Notes: generated by a model from the sequence alone, not told the origin. Shown: positions 1 through 11,407, numbered from the stretch's first letter. The stretch is DNA of 64,000 nt from Taudactylus pleione (GCA_031769625.1 JAUIMM010000566.1:3539001-3603000); one strand, 5' to 3'. Translations and numbers: made by a program.

Positions 1-59
1 AAAAAAAGTAAAATTATATTTTTTTAAAAAGTTTAAAAAGAAAAAAAAAACTGTTTTTT

Positions 60-1228
60 TTTTTAGCTGTACCCCACTGTGTATACAAGCACCGTGACTC
101 CTTGGTCCGTAGCCCACTGTGTATACAAGTACTGTGAATCTGTTGGCCATATACAAGCACTGTGACTCATTGGGCCGTTCCCCACTGTGTATACAAGCAC
201 TGTGGTTCCTTTTATTTATTACCAGTTATTTATACAGCGCACACATATTCCACAGCGCTTTACAGAGAATATCTGGCCATTCACATCAGTCCCTGCCCCA
301 GTGGAGCTTACAATCTATATTCCCTACCACATGCTCACACAGACACACATAGGGTTAATATTTGTTGGGGGCCAATTAAACTACCAGTATATTTTTGAAG
401 TGTGGGAGAAAACCGGAGTAACCGGTGGAAACCCACACAAGCACAGGGAGAATATACAAACTCCACACAGTTGGGGCCATAGTGGAAATTGAACCCATGA
501 CCTCAGTGCTGTGAGGCAGTAATGCTAACCATTACACCATCTGTGCTGTCCTTGGGCCGTAGCCCACTGCGTGTTCATAGCATAGAAATACTGTGACAAG
601 TTATCGCAAGAAAAGTTAAAATAAAGTTTCAAAAAGTAAAAAAAATTAATAAAAGTTAAAAAAAACTTTTTTGTGCTGTACCCCACTGTGTACTGTATAC
701 AAGTACTGTAACTCTGCAGGCCTAACCCCACTGTGTATACAAGCACTGTGATACTTTGGGCCGTAGCCCTCTGCGTGTTCATAGCACACAAGTACTGTGA
801 CAAGTTAACGCAAGAAAAGTTAAAAAAAGTTACAAAAATAATTAAAAGTTAAAATGCTGTTCCCCACTGTGTACTGTATACAAGTACTATGACTCTACAG
901 GCCGTGCCCCACTGTGTATACAAGCACTGTGACTCCTTGGGCCGTAGCCCACTGTGTATACAAGCACTGTGACTCCTTGGGCCGTAGGCCACTGTGTATA
1001 CAAGAACTGTGACTCCTTGGACCGTAGCACACTGTGTATACAAGCACTGTGGCTACTTGGGCCATAGCCCACAGTGTATAATAGCACTGTGACTCCTTGG
1101 GCTGTACCCCACTGTGTATACAAACACTGTGACTTCTTGGGCCGTAGCCCACTGTGTATACAAGTACTGTGACTCTGCTGGCCATACCCCACTGTGTGTC
1201 CATAACACACAAGTACTGTGACTCCGCA
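60..1228. repeat. 40-bp minisatellite in the hAT leader
   Basis: Units of 40 bp contain actgtgtatacaagcactg followed by tgactccttgggccgtagcc. They are best seen as back-to-back copies from about 860 to 1225, with older scattered copies at 60-210 and 550-820. Poly-A-rich spacers (agttaaaaaaagtt) separate the blocks, and the SINE at 212-549 splits one unit. The period gives long stop-free frames on the minus strand (887-1288 and others), which are repeat artefacts. Confidence 0.9.
212..549 (-). mobile_element. tRNA-derived SINE, V-SINE-like, minus strand
   Basis: Read on the minus strand, it starts with a tRNA-like head (about 549-480: a pol III A-box-like stretch with ggttagcattactgcctcac, then gggttcaa as B-box). 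A conserved central domain follows (about 480-360) with gggtttccaccggttactcc and ttctcccacact, typical of the vertebrate V-SINE/core family. The LINE-like tail (about 340-212) carries taagctccactggggcaggg and gtaaagcgctgtgg, and ends in a TTTATT-type repeat. It sits inside a 40-bp repeat unit, with the short word tcctt at both edges as a possible target duplication. Family naming is from memory of the core motifs. Confidence 0.75.
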
Positions 1229-1422
1229 GTGAGTGGTGATTAGTAAATACATAATACTAGCAAGTAGCTTTTGTACAGCTTTCATCAATATGGATCACGA
1301 CAACCAACCAAGAGGAGAGCAGAAGCAGCAAGCAAATGCTAGCACTGCAGCTGCTGCAACCAGTCATGATGACAATACTAGTCGTTCACTATCATCTAAA
1401 GCTGATGCTCAAGGGCGTAGAG

Positions 1423-1740
1423 CAGTGGTTCCCAAACTTTTTTGAATCACAGCGCCCTAGAGTATAAGCATTGTTTTCACAGCAACCCTAATCCAAAAGT
1501 TTATTGCTGAGAAATTCAGAAAAAATTTAGTAAACTAGAAAAGTGAAGTAAATTATGCTTACCTGTCATCCTTAGGTTCAGTTATGTGGTGGTGGACAGG
1601 TTTGCACTTCTGTTTGTCCACATATTTACATTACATTGACCATAAATAATTTGATTTGGTGCTGGACCACCATACTGAGGCACCCTTGCAAGTGTCCCAA
1701 GGCACCCCAGGGTGCCACGGCGCACAGTTGGAAACCACTG
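1423..1740. mobile_element. hAT-type MITE with perfect 8-bp TSD
   Basis: A 318-bp element starts cagtggttcccaaac and ends gttggaaaccactg, so the ends are near-perfect inverted repeats. The 8-bp word gcgtagag stands immediately on both sides (1415-1422 and 1741-1748), the length expected for hAT. It lies inside the N-terminal transposase frame of the older hAT element. A second, larger copy of the family is at 59733-60575. It has no coding capacity. Confidence 0.93.
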
Positions 1741-2080
1741 GCGTAGAGGCTTTAATAAATCAGGGTATCTGAAATTAAAAAAATCGAGATTTTACAGGGG
1801 TAAAGACAAAAACACCTCTAAAGGTTAGTACATAAACACAGAAAATTGTCAACATACCATTCACCACACACACAGTGGCAAGGAAAGGCTCAGGCCTTGG
1901 CCTTTATTTCTGTGTGCTGGCTCTGCAACTGTCAGTGAGGCATCTTCTGCCTCTCATGACAATGAAAGACCTTTTCACTAAGACTTTAGAAGAAGTGTAA
2001 AAAAATTGAAAACCACTAAGGCAGTAAATCAAACTGTGCATTCAAAAACAAAAATGTTAGAAATCCCTGAGTAGAGTCTA

Positions 2081-2416
2081 AAGCTGGGTACACACCTATA
2101 CAATCATCGGGCCATTCATCCAATATTGAGAGAATGGCCGTTGGATTGTATAGGTGTGTAACCTGTCCCGATGCAGGAGCATTAGCCGATAAACGGCTTT
2201 TAATGCCCCTGCAACGGTCGGGATCGGGGGTCGCATCTTATGTACAGTTTAATATTTGTCGGTTCGACCTCCCGATCCCATAGAAGCCCGTACACACTGT
2301 GCTATGTCTGCACAGTGTATACGCGGCTGAGGGGGTCACACTGGGGACAGACTGCACGGCTGATCGGGACAGTTTTACCCGATCAGCCTGCAACCGTAAA
2401 AGTGTGTACCCAGCTT
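2081..2416. mobile_element. Palindromic MITE, mariner/Tc1-like (TA-flanked)
   Basis: The ends are exact inverted repeats, aagctgggtacacac and gtgtgtacccagctt, each flanked by TA (2079-2080 and 2417-2418). The interior is also largely self-complementary (gatcggg/cccgatc blocks). TA flanks suggest a Tc1/mariner-mobilised family, but TA alone is weak evidence. Related termini occur at 48555-48852 and, more distantly, 51973-52301. It interrupts the hAT transposase remnant. Confidence 0.8.
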
Positions 2417-3536
2417 TAGTGTGTCCACGAGTGCTATGTGTGAGCCTGACCTTTCAGAGAAGCCGCCTTCCACAGTTTCTGCTCCCTCTGTATTTGTGGG
2501 GATGAGCAGCATAAGTATTGCTGATGACATAAAAATTGAGAATGCCACCAAGGAATTGTAAGAGGATGAGGGGGATATTTGTATAGCTGACGCTGGCACT
2601 AATAAGGACATTGATGATGAGGATGTTTGTGTAAGTAAGGCACCAGTGGAAGCAGCTCTTGGCCATGATAAGAAGAAGGCCTTTGTCATGCCATGTGTGG
2701 AATTATTTTTACCCAAATCATGACAACATTTGTCAAGCCATCTGTAGCCATTGTGGAACCACAGTAAGTAGAGGTAGGGACGTTAAGCATCTTGGAACCT
2801 CCACGCTATTACATCATCTGCAGTGAGCATGACAAGTATTTGATAACATCAGAAACTGGGGCTTCAAAAATAACAACAAGCAGTCCAGCATCAGCTAGCT
2901 CCCGTCTCTCTTCTAGATCCCAGCACCTGCAATATCCACCACCAACACCCTCATCCTCAATATCCTCAGTAATGATCAGAGGTCTTCTGGCATCCATTTT
3001 GTTATTGCTAGGTGACTCGTCCCCTATCCAGGACTCCTCAGAAGAATCCTTGAGCGCTAGGCCTGCTGCTGGGGGTGGATCTTCATCCCAGAAGTGGACC
3101 AAGAAGACTACTAGTAGTAGTTTAACAAAACAATTGACTGTTAAACAATCCTTTGCAAGGGGAAGCAAGTATGACAGCTCACACCCAATCGCACAGCGGA
3201 TCACTGACGCCATGACGGCTATGCTAATATTAAATCTGCGTCCAATATCAGAAATTAATGCAGTGGGTTTTACATAGTTAACTGAGGTTCTGTGTCCCCG
3301 GTACCAAATTCCATCTCGGTTTTATTTTACCCAAAAAGCCATTCCATGGCTGTACCAGGACGTAAAAAATAAAATAATTATTGGCCTACAAAATGCCATT
3401 GTACCCACTGTACACTTAACCACAGATATGTGGACAAGCGGTAGTGGGCAAACTAAAGATTACATGATTGTGACAGCCCACTGAGTGGGTGAATCGCCTT
3501 CAACAGCAACAGCAGTATCTAACAAACAACGCCAGC

Positions 3537-3933
3537 CAGGGGCATTTCTAGAGAGGAGGGGGCCGGTGTGCAGTCTTCAGCACGAGCCCCCTCCTCTCTG
3601 TCTGGCGGCCGGCAGTGCACTGAGCTGTGCGCGGCCAGCGCCGGAGTTATATACTCTAGACACTAGAGTGCGCCCAGAGTCTATAGAGTATGCGCAGGTC
3701 ACCGGGAAAATGGCCACGGTGGCCATTTTCCCTGTACTGCGCATGCTCAAATGACGGGAAAATGGCCGCAGCGGCCATTTTCCATTAGTTTCTACAGCGC
3801 CAGACCCCCGCGCCGACGTGGGACTTCAGAGAGGTAAGTAAAACTATGGGTGCAGGGTGTGCGGTGCGGGCCCCCCTGGACCCAGGGGCCCGTGTGCCCC
3901 GCACATCCTGCACCCATTATAGATACACCCCTG
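3537..3933. mobile_element. hAT-type MITE with imperfect 8-bp TSD
   Basis: The 397-bp element begins caggggcatttctag and ends tatagatacacccctg, giving CAGGGG-type inverted ends. Flanks are acgccagc (3529-3536) and acaccagc (3934-3941), an 8-bp duplication with one change. The GC-rich interior carries repeated gggaaaatggcc / ggccattttcc palindromes (about 3705-3785). It lies within the older hAT transposase remnant. Confidence 0.88.
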
Positions 3934-5909
3934 ACACCAGCTCATTCAGAGACAGGCTACTCTGTGTATCACTGGATTCAATAAGAGGCATACTGCTGAC
4001 AACCTCTTAGAAAAACTAAGAGATGTCATAGAAACATGGCTTACCCCACTTGGACTCTCCTCAGGAATTGTGATATCTGATAATGCCACAAATATTGTGA
4101 AAGCATTACAGCTGGGTGAATTTTAACACATCTACTGTTTTGCTCACACGATCAACTTAGTGGTGCAGGTTTTTTTTTTTTTAAATGACAAGGGCGTGCA
4201 GGAGATGCTGTCTGTGGCCCGAAACATTTCGAGACATTTTCAGCATTCAGCAACAGCATGCTGGAGATTGCAGCACCTGCAAGAACAGTTTAATTTGCCC
4301 TGCCATCAACTGAAGCAAGAGATGGTAACAAGGTGGAACTCCACCCTTTATATGCTTCAGCGGATAGAGGAACAGCAAAAAGCCACCCATAGCTATACAA
4401 CAAGCTATGACATTGGGAGTGGAGGGGGAATGTACCTTAGCCCAGCACAGTGTAGAGTACTTTCTGTCTTGTGCAACGTGCTCAAACCATTTGAAGTAGC
4501 CACATGTGAAGTGAGTGCTGACACTGCTAGCTTGAGTGAGGTGTGTCCCCTAATTAGGCTTTTGGAAAATCAGATGGAGAAATTGAAGGAGGAGATTAAA
4601 CAAAGCAAATCCGCAAATTATGCCGGACTTGTATATGGAGTTCTTAAATCGCTTCGCCAGGATCCACAGGTGGCCAATATCTTGAAATCTGATCACTACA
4701 TTTTAGCAACCATGCTTGGTCCTAGGTTTAAGTCATATGCTGTGTCTTTCTTTCCAACTGACCCAGATCTTAAAAGATGCAAAGAGCTCCCTGGTGAGCA
4801 AGTTGGCAGCTCAAGTGACACATAGAACTACGACGTCTCCTCATTCAGTTTCTTCAGCAGCAGCCAAAAAAAAAAATCAGCTTTCACAAAAGACCCAGTG
4901 GTGATGCAGAAAAGTCAACCCAACATTTTGACATCTGGTTGGGTCTAAAAGAATTGCCTAACCTTAGTGACACCTCTACCGTAACTCCATCTGATACAAT
5001 CACCATCCAAAGAATGGTAGAGGATTATTTTCATGACACCGTACAAATAGACATGTCACAGAGTCCCTTCGAGTACTGGAAGGAAAAAAAGGCAATTTGG
5101 AGGCCCTTGTACAAACTAGCTTTGCATTACTTAAGATGCCCACCCTCACGTGTGTACTTGGAGAGAGTTTTCAGCACAGCGTAGGAGGCTACTTCCTCAA
5201 AATGTGGAAAAGATGATGTTCATCAAGATGAACTGGAAATTCCATGAGGGAGACCTTTCCCGGCAATTACGTCACAGTACAGAGTCTTCTGTAATGGTAA
5301 ATTTCAGTGGGGATGAATTAATATTGTGTAAAGGATGATGTACACACTGATGAGGGTGAGGATGGCAATGACGGTGACATCTTGCCACTGTAGAGCTGTT
5401 GCCTTAAGCCAATTGGTAGCTTATTTTGTGGGGGCCCAAACAAACCAAGCACTTCAGCCACAAAAGTGGCAGTTGCTGTCGCTGAAGTGCTTGGTTTGTT
5501 AAAGTGTGCATATCCTTATTCATATCAAACATAATGGTGGGTGGGAGGTCCCAAGGACAATTTCACCTTGCACTACTTCATTTCTGTCACTACTGTGTGG
5601 CAATGTTTCATAGATGTGCTTTAAACTGTGGTGTCTGTGCCACTGCTCTGTCGTTTAGTAACCAGCCAGCTCACTGCAGCCTTTGGCCAATAATGGTGAA
5701 AACAATTTTGTGAGCTGTGAGGTGGTCTAAATTGACTGTAAATGACTGTAAATTAGTGTTATTGAGGTTAATAATACTCTAGAAACAAAAAGAAAAGCCC
5801 AAATTATGTGATTTTAGCTTTTTTTGTCAATTTTTGTAAAAAATCCAAATCCAGACGATGAATCAGAGCTAAATCCAAATCCAGCAAAAATGGTCCGGCG
5901 CACATCTCT

Positions 5910-6477
5910 AATTATTATTATTATTACTATTAATTATTATTATATCTTCTGTTACGCTTTACAATTGGGAAGAAGGATACTGACAATGAATTAACATTTA
6001 CCGGCTCCCTAGTATATCAAAGCTACACATAGATCATGCAAGAAATACAATTTTACAACTATTCATCTGCCTTCCTAACCCTTATTGCCCACCCTCCCCT
6101 CCCAAGTGACAGCAGCAGGGCATGCACAGACAGACTGAGAAGGCACCCTAGTAGTTACTGTTAGATGGCATGTGCTCCTGTGCTGCCTCCAATCCAAAGC
6201 GCCCACAAGGTAAGCTGATTCGGCCATCACTAGGACCCGCCAGAGCTCAGTCAGCAGGTCCAACCTCTGGCATGCGCAGCATCTACACACGTCTTTCCTC
6301 CCTGACGTTGATGGACCTGGAGACTCTGCAAACATACAGCTACACACAGCACCATATGAGACCACAATAACACTATATCACCACCACTGTAATGAGGGGC
6401 AATAGTGTTACTATACGCCGGTGCATTTTCTGCTATCACGCTCGGCACACTACAATGCCCAGCAACACCTCAAGCTA
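5910..6477. other. Unique-looking sequence, no gene seen
   Basis: It begins with a short ATT-rich run (5912-5945) and continues as ordinary mixed sequence. Short open frames on both strands show no recognisable motif or splice context. Confidence 0.5.
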
Positions 6478-6479
6478 CA

Positions 6480-6535
<56 letters not shown>

Positions 6536-6576
6536 CTGTATGTGTATATATATATAAAATATATATATATATGTAT
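6478..6576. repeat. TA/ATAT microsatellite
   Basis: An almost pure (TA)n run with a few c and g interruptions (acatatat, actgtatgtg) covers this stretch. The tyrosine/isoleucine open frames across it are artefacts. Confidence 0.97.
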
Positions 6577-6934
6577 ACTGCTATTAGACCTGTGACATCC
6601 CTCTGTCCGTTGTTACTTACTAAATTGCTTCTGCCATAATTTTTTTTATTTGAGGTGTTCTAGTTGTATTGCTTTGCATAGGGGCCCTGTCGTGAGAGTG
6701 GCCCCCGTGATCAGCAGTGCTATACAGCCTGGTGGCAGCAGTACCTTCACCCACCACTCACACCAATGTCACTGTGTGCCCTGTGCACAGGCTGCTATGT
6801 AGCCTATCCTATTCAAGTGGCCGTGGGCCCAAAGCACCTCTCCACCCCTTACCGGCCGCGCGCATGGTGCCACACCTACTGTACCTCTTGCATTGATTAT
6901 GTCAATACATTTTGTTTGTTATTGCTCAGTTTTA

Positions 6935-7072
6935 TCTTGACGGATCAAGATGAAACAAAGTGCAGGTTATTTATAGGAGTTTCCACTACAAAATGATTCA
7001 GTTTTAATCAAAATCGGTTCAGTAGTTTTTGCTCCAACTTGTAACAAACAGACAGACCCAAATTTCTTATTA
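6935..7072 (+). mobile_element. LINE 3'-end-like tail
   Basis: The stretch ends with aaaatcggttcagtagtttt, then cagacagaccc and aatttcttattagtatagat. This closing sequence is shared by the 3' ends of several non-LTR (RTE/Daphne-like) elements in animals. No coding part is visible. The MITE at 7081 is inserted at its very end (gtatagat is that MITE's target duplication). Assignment is from memory and tentative. Confidence 0.4.
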
Positions 7073-7080
7073 GTATAGAT

Positions 7081-7265
7081 CAGAGGTTCCCAAACGCGGT
7101 CCTCCAGGCTCCCCAACAGTTCAGGTTTTAGAGATATCAATGGTTGACCACAGGTGACTTAATTAGTACCTCAATCAATTTGATTTAACCACCTATGCTC
7201 AACCGTGGATAGCTCTAAAACCTGAACTGTTGGGGACCCCTGATGACCGCGTTTGGGAACCTCTG
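7081..7265. mobile_element. Short palindromic hAT MITE, 185 bp
   Basis: Terminal inverted repeats of over 20 bp: it starts cagaggttcccaaacgcggt and the end is the exact complement (accgcgtttgggaacctctg). The interior arms also pair (aacagttcaggttttagag / ctctaaaacctgaactgtt). Flanks gtatagat (7073-7080) and gtctagat (7266-7273) differ at one of 8 bp. Confidence 0.92.
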
Positions 7266-7283
7266 GTCTAGATAAACTCAGCA

Positions 7284-7690
7284 GACTACCCATCATGTTA
7301 TAGACTGTATTACTTGACCACACGCCTGAAGATGTTCCGTATTCTGGAAGTCCTAAGTGAGTTGCTTGTTTTAATAAGAAAGTCAAAGGCAGCAGTAATG
7401 CTGTCATCATTAACGTTTCATGCTCTGGATCTTGGATTCAGGAGATTTGCAGCAGCATGAATTGATTGGCAAAAAAATTCTTCCCATCTGTTAATAAAGT
7501 CGTTAACTCTTCCTTCTGTACATGTAAGCAGAGATGCACTTAGAGGCCCAACAACAGCTGATCTTATCTGGGCCATATGATCAGTAATGTCTGACAGAAG
7601 TGCACTGTTTGGTTCAGATGCTGTGATTGCTGACAACGTTGGATTTAGAACCTTCAGGGAGTTCTGTAGCTGAAACCAGACGATATCCTG
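7284..7690 (-). pseudogene. Transposase C-terminal fragment, probably hAT-like
   Basis: The minus-strand frames 7636-7418 and then about 7415-7295 read as one conserved-looking protein piece with a frameshift between them. The first has a tryptophan-rich segment (INRWEEFF) followed by HAAANLLNPRSR, a pattern I associate with the region just before the C-terminal domain of hAT-derived proteins. The continuation (SITAAFDFLIKTSNS) looks like the next helix. No start, zinc finger or dimerisation motif is present, so this is a scrap. The superfamily call is an inference. Confidence 0.45.
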
Positions 7691-9199
7691 TCATTTCACT
7701 CACTGTGCTGCCTATTTGACGGAATTCTTGTTAGTACTGAGCTATAAACATTTTATCGGATGAGGTGCATCATGTGTGCAAATCACTTAATAACAATAAC
7801 AATATTCTACTAATAATAAAGAAACAGATACATGAATTTGACAGAAAAGTGTTAGCTACTTATTTAAGTATATATTTAAGGGGCGGTATGGTGGCAAAGA
7901 AAGGATGGCCAGAATCAGCACAATCCACACTGTACAATAACAACCAACAACATGCATTGTAGGCGGATAGTGGACACCGCCCAAGGCGCACAACTCAACT
8001 ATAGCACAGCTATAACACCACAAAGGGTATCCACTCCACCTTCTAACTTGACTACCCACAAAATGATTGCACCAGGACTGTTGAGCTGCCGTTCTTTTCC
8101 GCTGCAGAATAGCCAACAATCAATCACCAACCATGAAAACTATAAGGGAGGGAGGGTTGGGAGACTGGAACAAAGAGGCTTTGGCCCACAGCCCAAGTCT
8201 TTAGATAAAGTCCAACACAGAAACAATCCTGCCACATCATAGGCAGCCTAAGTCATGTGATTAACCCTCATGCCAGCCCCGAACTAAGAGGTTTAAACTA
8301 CCTCATTCTTAATTATTCAGTTACGCTTTTGGGTACAGATCATAGACTATTATCGTTTCTTAAACATTGTAATATTTGATCACTTATTTCTTCTGTAGGT
8401 GTGTAGGCAGTGGCTGCACTATAAATGCGTTTATTTATATGCAGTGGAACTTTAAAAGCATGAAGGGATAATAAGCTCCCTTAGTTTGTGGCTTTTATTT
8501 GCTGGGAACTTTGGGTTTATGATTGACAGGTGCAATATTGGGTACACTCAGGGAGTGTTTATAGCCAGGCTCTGACAGGAAGTCATCCACTTTTCAGTTT
8601 GGACCCCACTACCCACAGTCTTGAATAGTTGTGTTGTTTGTTCACTAACTTTATCCTTCAGAGGGGGAATAGCGCAATGCAAAGGCACTTCTCCCTGGCA
8701 ACCAAACATGGCACAAGGGTGATTGTCGGGTATTTTCTGTTTGTTATCAGTGAGAATGCCATTACCTTAGGTTGGGCCTGGTCTCTGATTTAGGGTTGGG
8801 GCCAGTACTGGCCAGTAGGGGAAGATGGTACCTGGATGGTCCTGGTTGCGTCAGGGGAGGTGCTGTGAGCTGCTCTTTTTTTTTAGTTCATTAATGATAT
8901 CCTGGCTGTCACCTTGCTGCCACACTGAAATGAATCAATAATTTTTTTTCTAAATAAAGAAAGCGTAGGTCATTTTATATGACAGTAGATGTCATAAACC
9001 TCTAGTCTGTCATCGCACACACTCAGAGGACACTGAAATGATGGTCCTGGGGGAGTGTCTTGTTAGGGTCAGTGATTAGCCAATAGGTTGGTAGGATTTA
9101 CAGGAGGGGGTGTGTTAGTAGGAATTTTATGGGTAAGCAGCTTTGGCTTTCCTTCTCTCTTCTCTAGATCTTGGACAGAGAATTACTGTAATTTAATAC
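7691..9199. other. No gene seen; includes the unresolved 5' flank of the Ngaro-like element
   Basis: There are short AT-rich stretches (an AAT/AAC-rich run near 7785-7815; poly-T at 8874-8884 and 8942-8950). No open frame is convincing. The 5' split repeat expected of a Ngaro element should lie near 8600-9200, but I could not match it to the 3' side by eye. Confidence 0.4.
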
Positions 9200-9334
9200 T
9201 GATTATTGATTATTGTATTGTACTGTTTATACTTGTGCATTTTCCCTTTCTCTTTTTCTCTCAAATTCTATCTGATCTTCGTTGCTTTCTTTCTACATTT
9301 CTTTCTTTTCATTCTGTACTTTCTAATTATCGCT

Positions 9335-11407
9335 ATGGATCGCCCCCGTAGGGCCACCGCCATACCCGCGCGCTATTTAGTGGATGTTGTGGGCGGTGGG
9401 TCCGTCGCTAACGACGGGACGGCGGGGGTGCGTGGCTGTGGCATGGCCCGGGATCGTGTTTCCGTCCACGGCCTATCTGGCTCTGTAGTTCCGGCCTTAC
9501 GGGCCCGTGAACAGGGGAGGGGTGGCTGCGGCGCAGTTCGGAATGAGGTTGCTATGCGCAGGCGGCGATCTGCACGTAGAGTGGCTAAGCTGGCAAGGTA
9601 TGTTCCGGAGGTGTGGGGCGAGCGTCTGCACCCTGCAGGTGGAGACGGCCGCCATTTTAATGGTACTGCTGGGGGGACTATGAGATGTAGTTCCTCCGGG
9701 TCTGACCCGTTGGGCGGTATTGGAGGGTCGCGTCCTGCGTCCGTGGTAAGGGTAGAGGGGGCAAATACTGATGCTTCCCGGTCACGGTCGTACGCGGATG
9801 TAGTGAGGGGACTGCGCAGTGATTCTGCACCGCTAGATAGCGCGCCCGCGGCTGCGGGGCAAACGGCGGGGGGGGTCCCCGTTAAATTTAGGGATGTATC
9901 GGCGATATGCTCATTGCTGATATTGGTGCTGGCCCTGCTTTTGTCCGCTGGACCCAGCGGTCACACCCAAACCGGGAGTATGCAGTCCACCGCCCCAGCA
10001 GCATTGTCAGGGGAGGTTGCAGCAGGGCCCGCCGTTAGGGTGGCATTGCAGGGGGAAGGAGTTAGCAATACCAGGGAGTCGCCTCGACCTTCTAGCATAC
10101 CCCTTTTGGTATCGGAACTATCCGGTTGTGTTCCCACAGGCGGGTCCAGTAGTGGCGATACCATGATGAGGAGAGAGCAGAACGCGCGCGCGGAGGCATC
10201 GGCCAATGCGGGGCCTGTGGGAAGATCTACGGGTGAGTCTTCATCCGACCCAGATTGGGTAGACAGTGGATCTTCTAGTGGCTCTGGGGGTTTGCCGCGA
10301 CAAGCTTCGCGCCACAGGGACAGGAGTGATAGCAGGTCTAGTGATGCATCCTCCACCGACTCCTCTTCTACTGATTCTGGCAGACGCAGGCGTAGGAAGG
10401 GGGGTAAGGCTAAGCGCAAGCGTAGGTCCTCTTCGACTAGTTTATCTGACACATCTGTGCTGTCAGATGAGGTGTTTTGTTCCAACACTGCTGTATTGTG
10501 GCCTAGGGTGAGGGATAGCATTAGGCGACGGCGGTTTGTGAATATTTTCACCCTTACTAGCAAGTCGAAGAAAGTGTGGAATGCGGCTAAGAAGAAAGGT
10601 GGCGTAGGGGTTGACTCTTGTGTGTCCTATCACAATTGGTTAAAAGGGATGTACATATTCGCGTCTTGTTACCTGGAGACGCGGCCGGATGAACATTTAA
10701 AAATCATTCGGTACATGTATCTCATACATGATGTAGTGAGCTCAGCTAGGGGTAACGCCTGGAGGATTTATGATGAGGAGTTTCGCAAGAAGCAACATGG
10801 GAAGGAGATAATTGATTTCGGGGCCAAAGACGTTGAAGTCTTCGTAGACGTTACACAGCCACAGAGAGTAGCTCTGGAGGGTATTACCCCGAAGCGGGCA
10901 TTTGGCAGTGGCATAGGTGGGGCAGGTAGTGCGTCTAGACCTGCAGTGGGTAGGATAGGGCATGGGAAGTGTTTTGCCTTTAATAATGGCCAGTGTGGTT
11001 TGGGTACGAAGTGTCGTTTTCGGCATTGCTGCATCAGATGTGGCGGAATCATCCCATCAAGGATTGCACTCGTCAGGGGGGAGCAGGGGGCAGTTTCGCA
11101 AGTGGAGGAGCTACTGGTCGCGGACCCGCGCCCATCCCACCAAAGTAGGGGATCTACACCAGTTGATGTGAGGGCTATGTTGGCCTGGTTACAGGCTTAT
11201 CCTGATCAGGCTGAGGCTGTATTTTTACACAAGGGTTTTACTCAGGGTTTTTTATTAACGGTGGAAGGGGTCATCATAGGGGGTAGGGGTAGGAATTTAC
11301 GCTCGGCACGAGAATTGCCTGAGGTACTGCGTAAGACAGTTGAGGCCGAGGTGCGGCTAGGGCGCATCGTTGGTATACTTTTCAGGTTCCCCCCATTAGC
11401 AATTTGA
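9335..11407 (+). CDS. Gag-like ORF of the Ngaro-like element (zinc-finger nucleic-acid-binding protein)
   Basis: The start at 9335 (MDRPRRATAIPARY) is preferred over an in-frame ATG at 9206, because the extra 43 residues are a T-rich leader encoding only F/L/I/Y. From 9335 the frame runs about 690 codons. The N-terminal half is low complexity (G, R, S, A). A basic block (GRRRRRKGGKAKRKRRSSS) lies at about 10380-10435. The folded part (VWNAAKKKG ... MYIFASCYLETRP ... IRYMYLIHDVV) follows at about 10570-10740. A finger with CFAFNNGQCGLGTKCRF then RHCCIRCGG lies at about 10970-11045. Right after RCGG a one-base slip moves the expected HP..C part of the finger into another frame, so the last ~120 codons are probably wrong-frame. 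Stop at 11405. Role: probable RNA-packaging capsid-like protein. Confidence 0.65.
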   Translation: MDRPRRATAIPARYLVDVVGGGSVANDGTAGVRGCGMARDRVSVHGLSGSVVPALRAREQGRGGCGAVRNEVAMRRRRSARRVAKLARYVPEVWGERLHPAGGDGRHFNGTAGGTMRCSSSGSDPLGGIGGSRPASVVRVEGANTDASRSRSYADVVRGLRSDSAPLDSAPAAAGQTAGGVPVKFRDVSAICSLLILVLALLLSAGPSGHTQTGSMQSTAPAALSGEVAAGPAVRVALQGEGVSNTRESPRPSSIPLLVSELSGCVPTGGSSSGDTMMRREQNARAEASANAGPVGRSTGESSSDPDWVDSGSSSGSGGLPRQASRHRDRSDSRSSDASSTDSSSTDSGRRRRRKGGKAKRKRRSSSTSLSDTSVLSDEVFCSNTAVLWPRVRDSIRRRRFVNIFTLTSKSKKVWNAAKKKGGVGVDSCVSYHNWLKGMYIFASCYLETRPDEHLKIIRYMYLIHDVVSSARGNAWRIYDEEFRKKQHGKEIIDFGAKDVEVFVDVTQPQRVALEGITPKRAFGSGIGGAGSASRPAVGRIGHGKCFAFNNGQCGLGTKCRFRHCCIRCGGIIPSRIALVRGEQGAVSQVEELLVADPRPSHQSRGSTPVDVRAMLAWLQAYPDQAEAVFLHKGFTQGFLLTVEGVIIGGRGRNLRSARELPEVLRKTVEAEVRLGRIVGILFRFPPLAI

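Larger units (their letters stand above)
1290..5338 (+). pseudogene. hAT-family (ZBED-like) transposase remnant
   Basis: The transposase would cut and paste its own element. A likely start is the ATG at 1290 (MDHDNQPRGEQ). A BED-type zinc finger lies at about 2700-2835 (tryptophan, ICSHCGT, then LLHHLQ and a histidine), with an in-frame stop. The frame at 4160-4825 holds the catalytic-core part with RWNST and ATMLGPRFK. The frame at 4939-5184 holds the C-terminal dimerisation region: YW, then LALHYL, PPSRVYLERVFSTA. After FSTA a small deletion shifts the frame to RRLLPQNVEKMMFIKMN (about 5165-5235). Three MITEs interrupt it (1423-1740, 2081-2416, 3537-3933), and stops and frameshifts occur between. 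It is certainly dead. The hAT superfamily is clear; the exact family (ZBED4-like) is a guess. Confidence 0.8.
1..5909 (+). mobile_element. Decayed hAT DNA transposon (ZBED type), 5' end outside window
   Basis: The body holds a broken hAT transposase on the plus strand (1290-5338) followed by an AT-rich 3' tail. The tail ends in a terminal motif, ggtccggcgcacatctct, at about 5892-5909. The same 3' tail (ataatact, aaggcccaaattatgt, aaatggtcc) recurs at 33330-33556, so this is a family end and not chance. The leader (1-1230) is made of 40-bp tandem repeats. The element has been entered by a SINE (212-549) and by MITEs at 1423-1740, 2081-2416 and 3537-3933. Its own 5' terminus and target duplication lie off the window, so full length is unknown. 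hAT membership rests on the transposase motifs; the terminal motif is inferred by comparison with the second copy. Confidence 0.75.

Noticed and set aside
6392..6639. Open frames of IYIYIY peptide
   Set aside because: Translation of a TA microsatellite.
9206..9334. Signal peptide or membrane segment at the N-terminus of the Ngaro gag frame
   Set aside because: The leader is T-rich non-coding sequence that happens to be open; the ATG at 9335 begins a charged, plausible protein.
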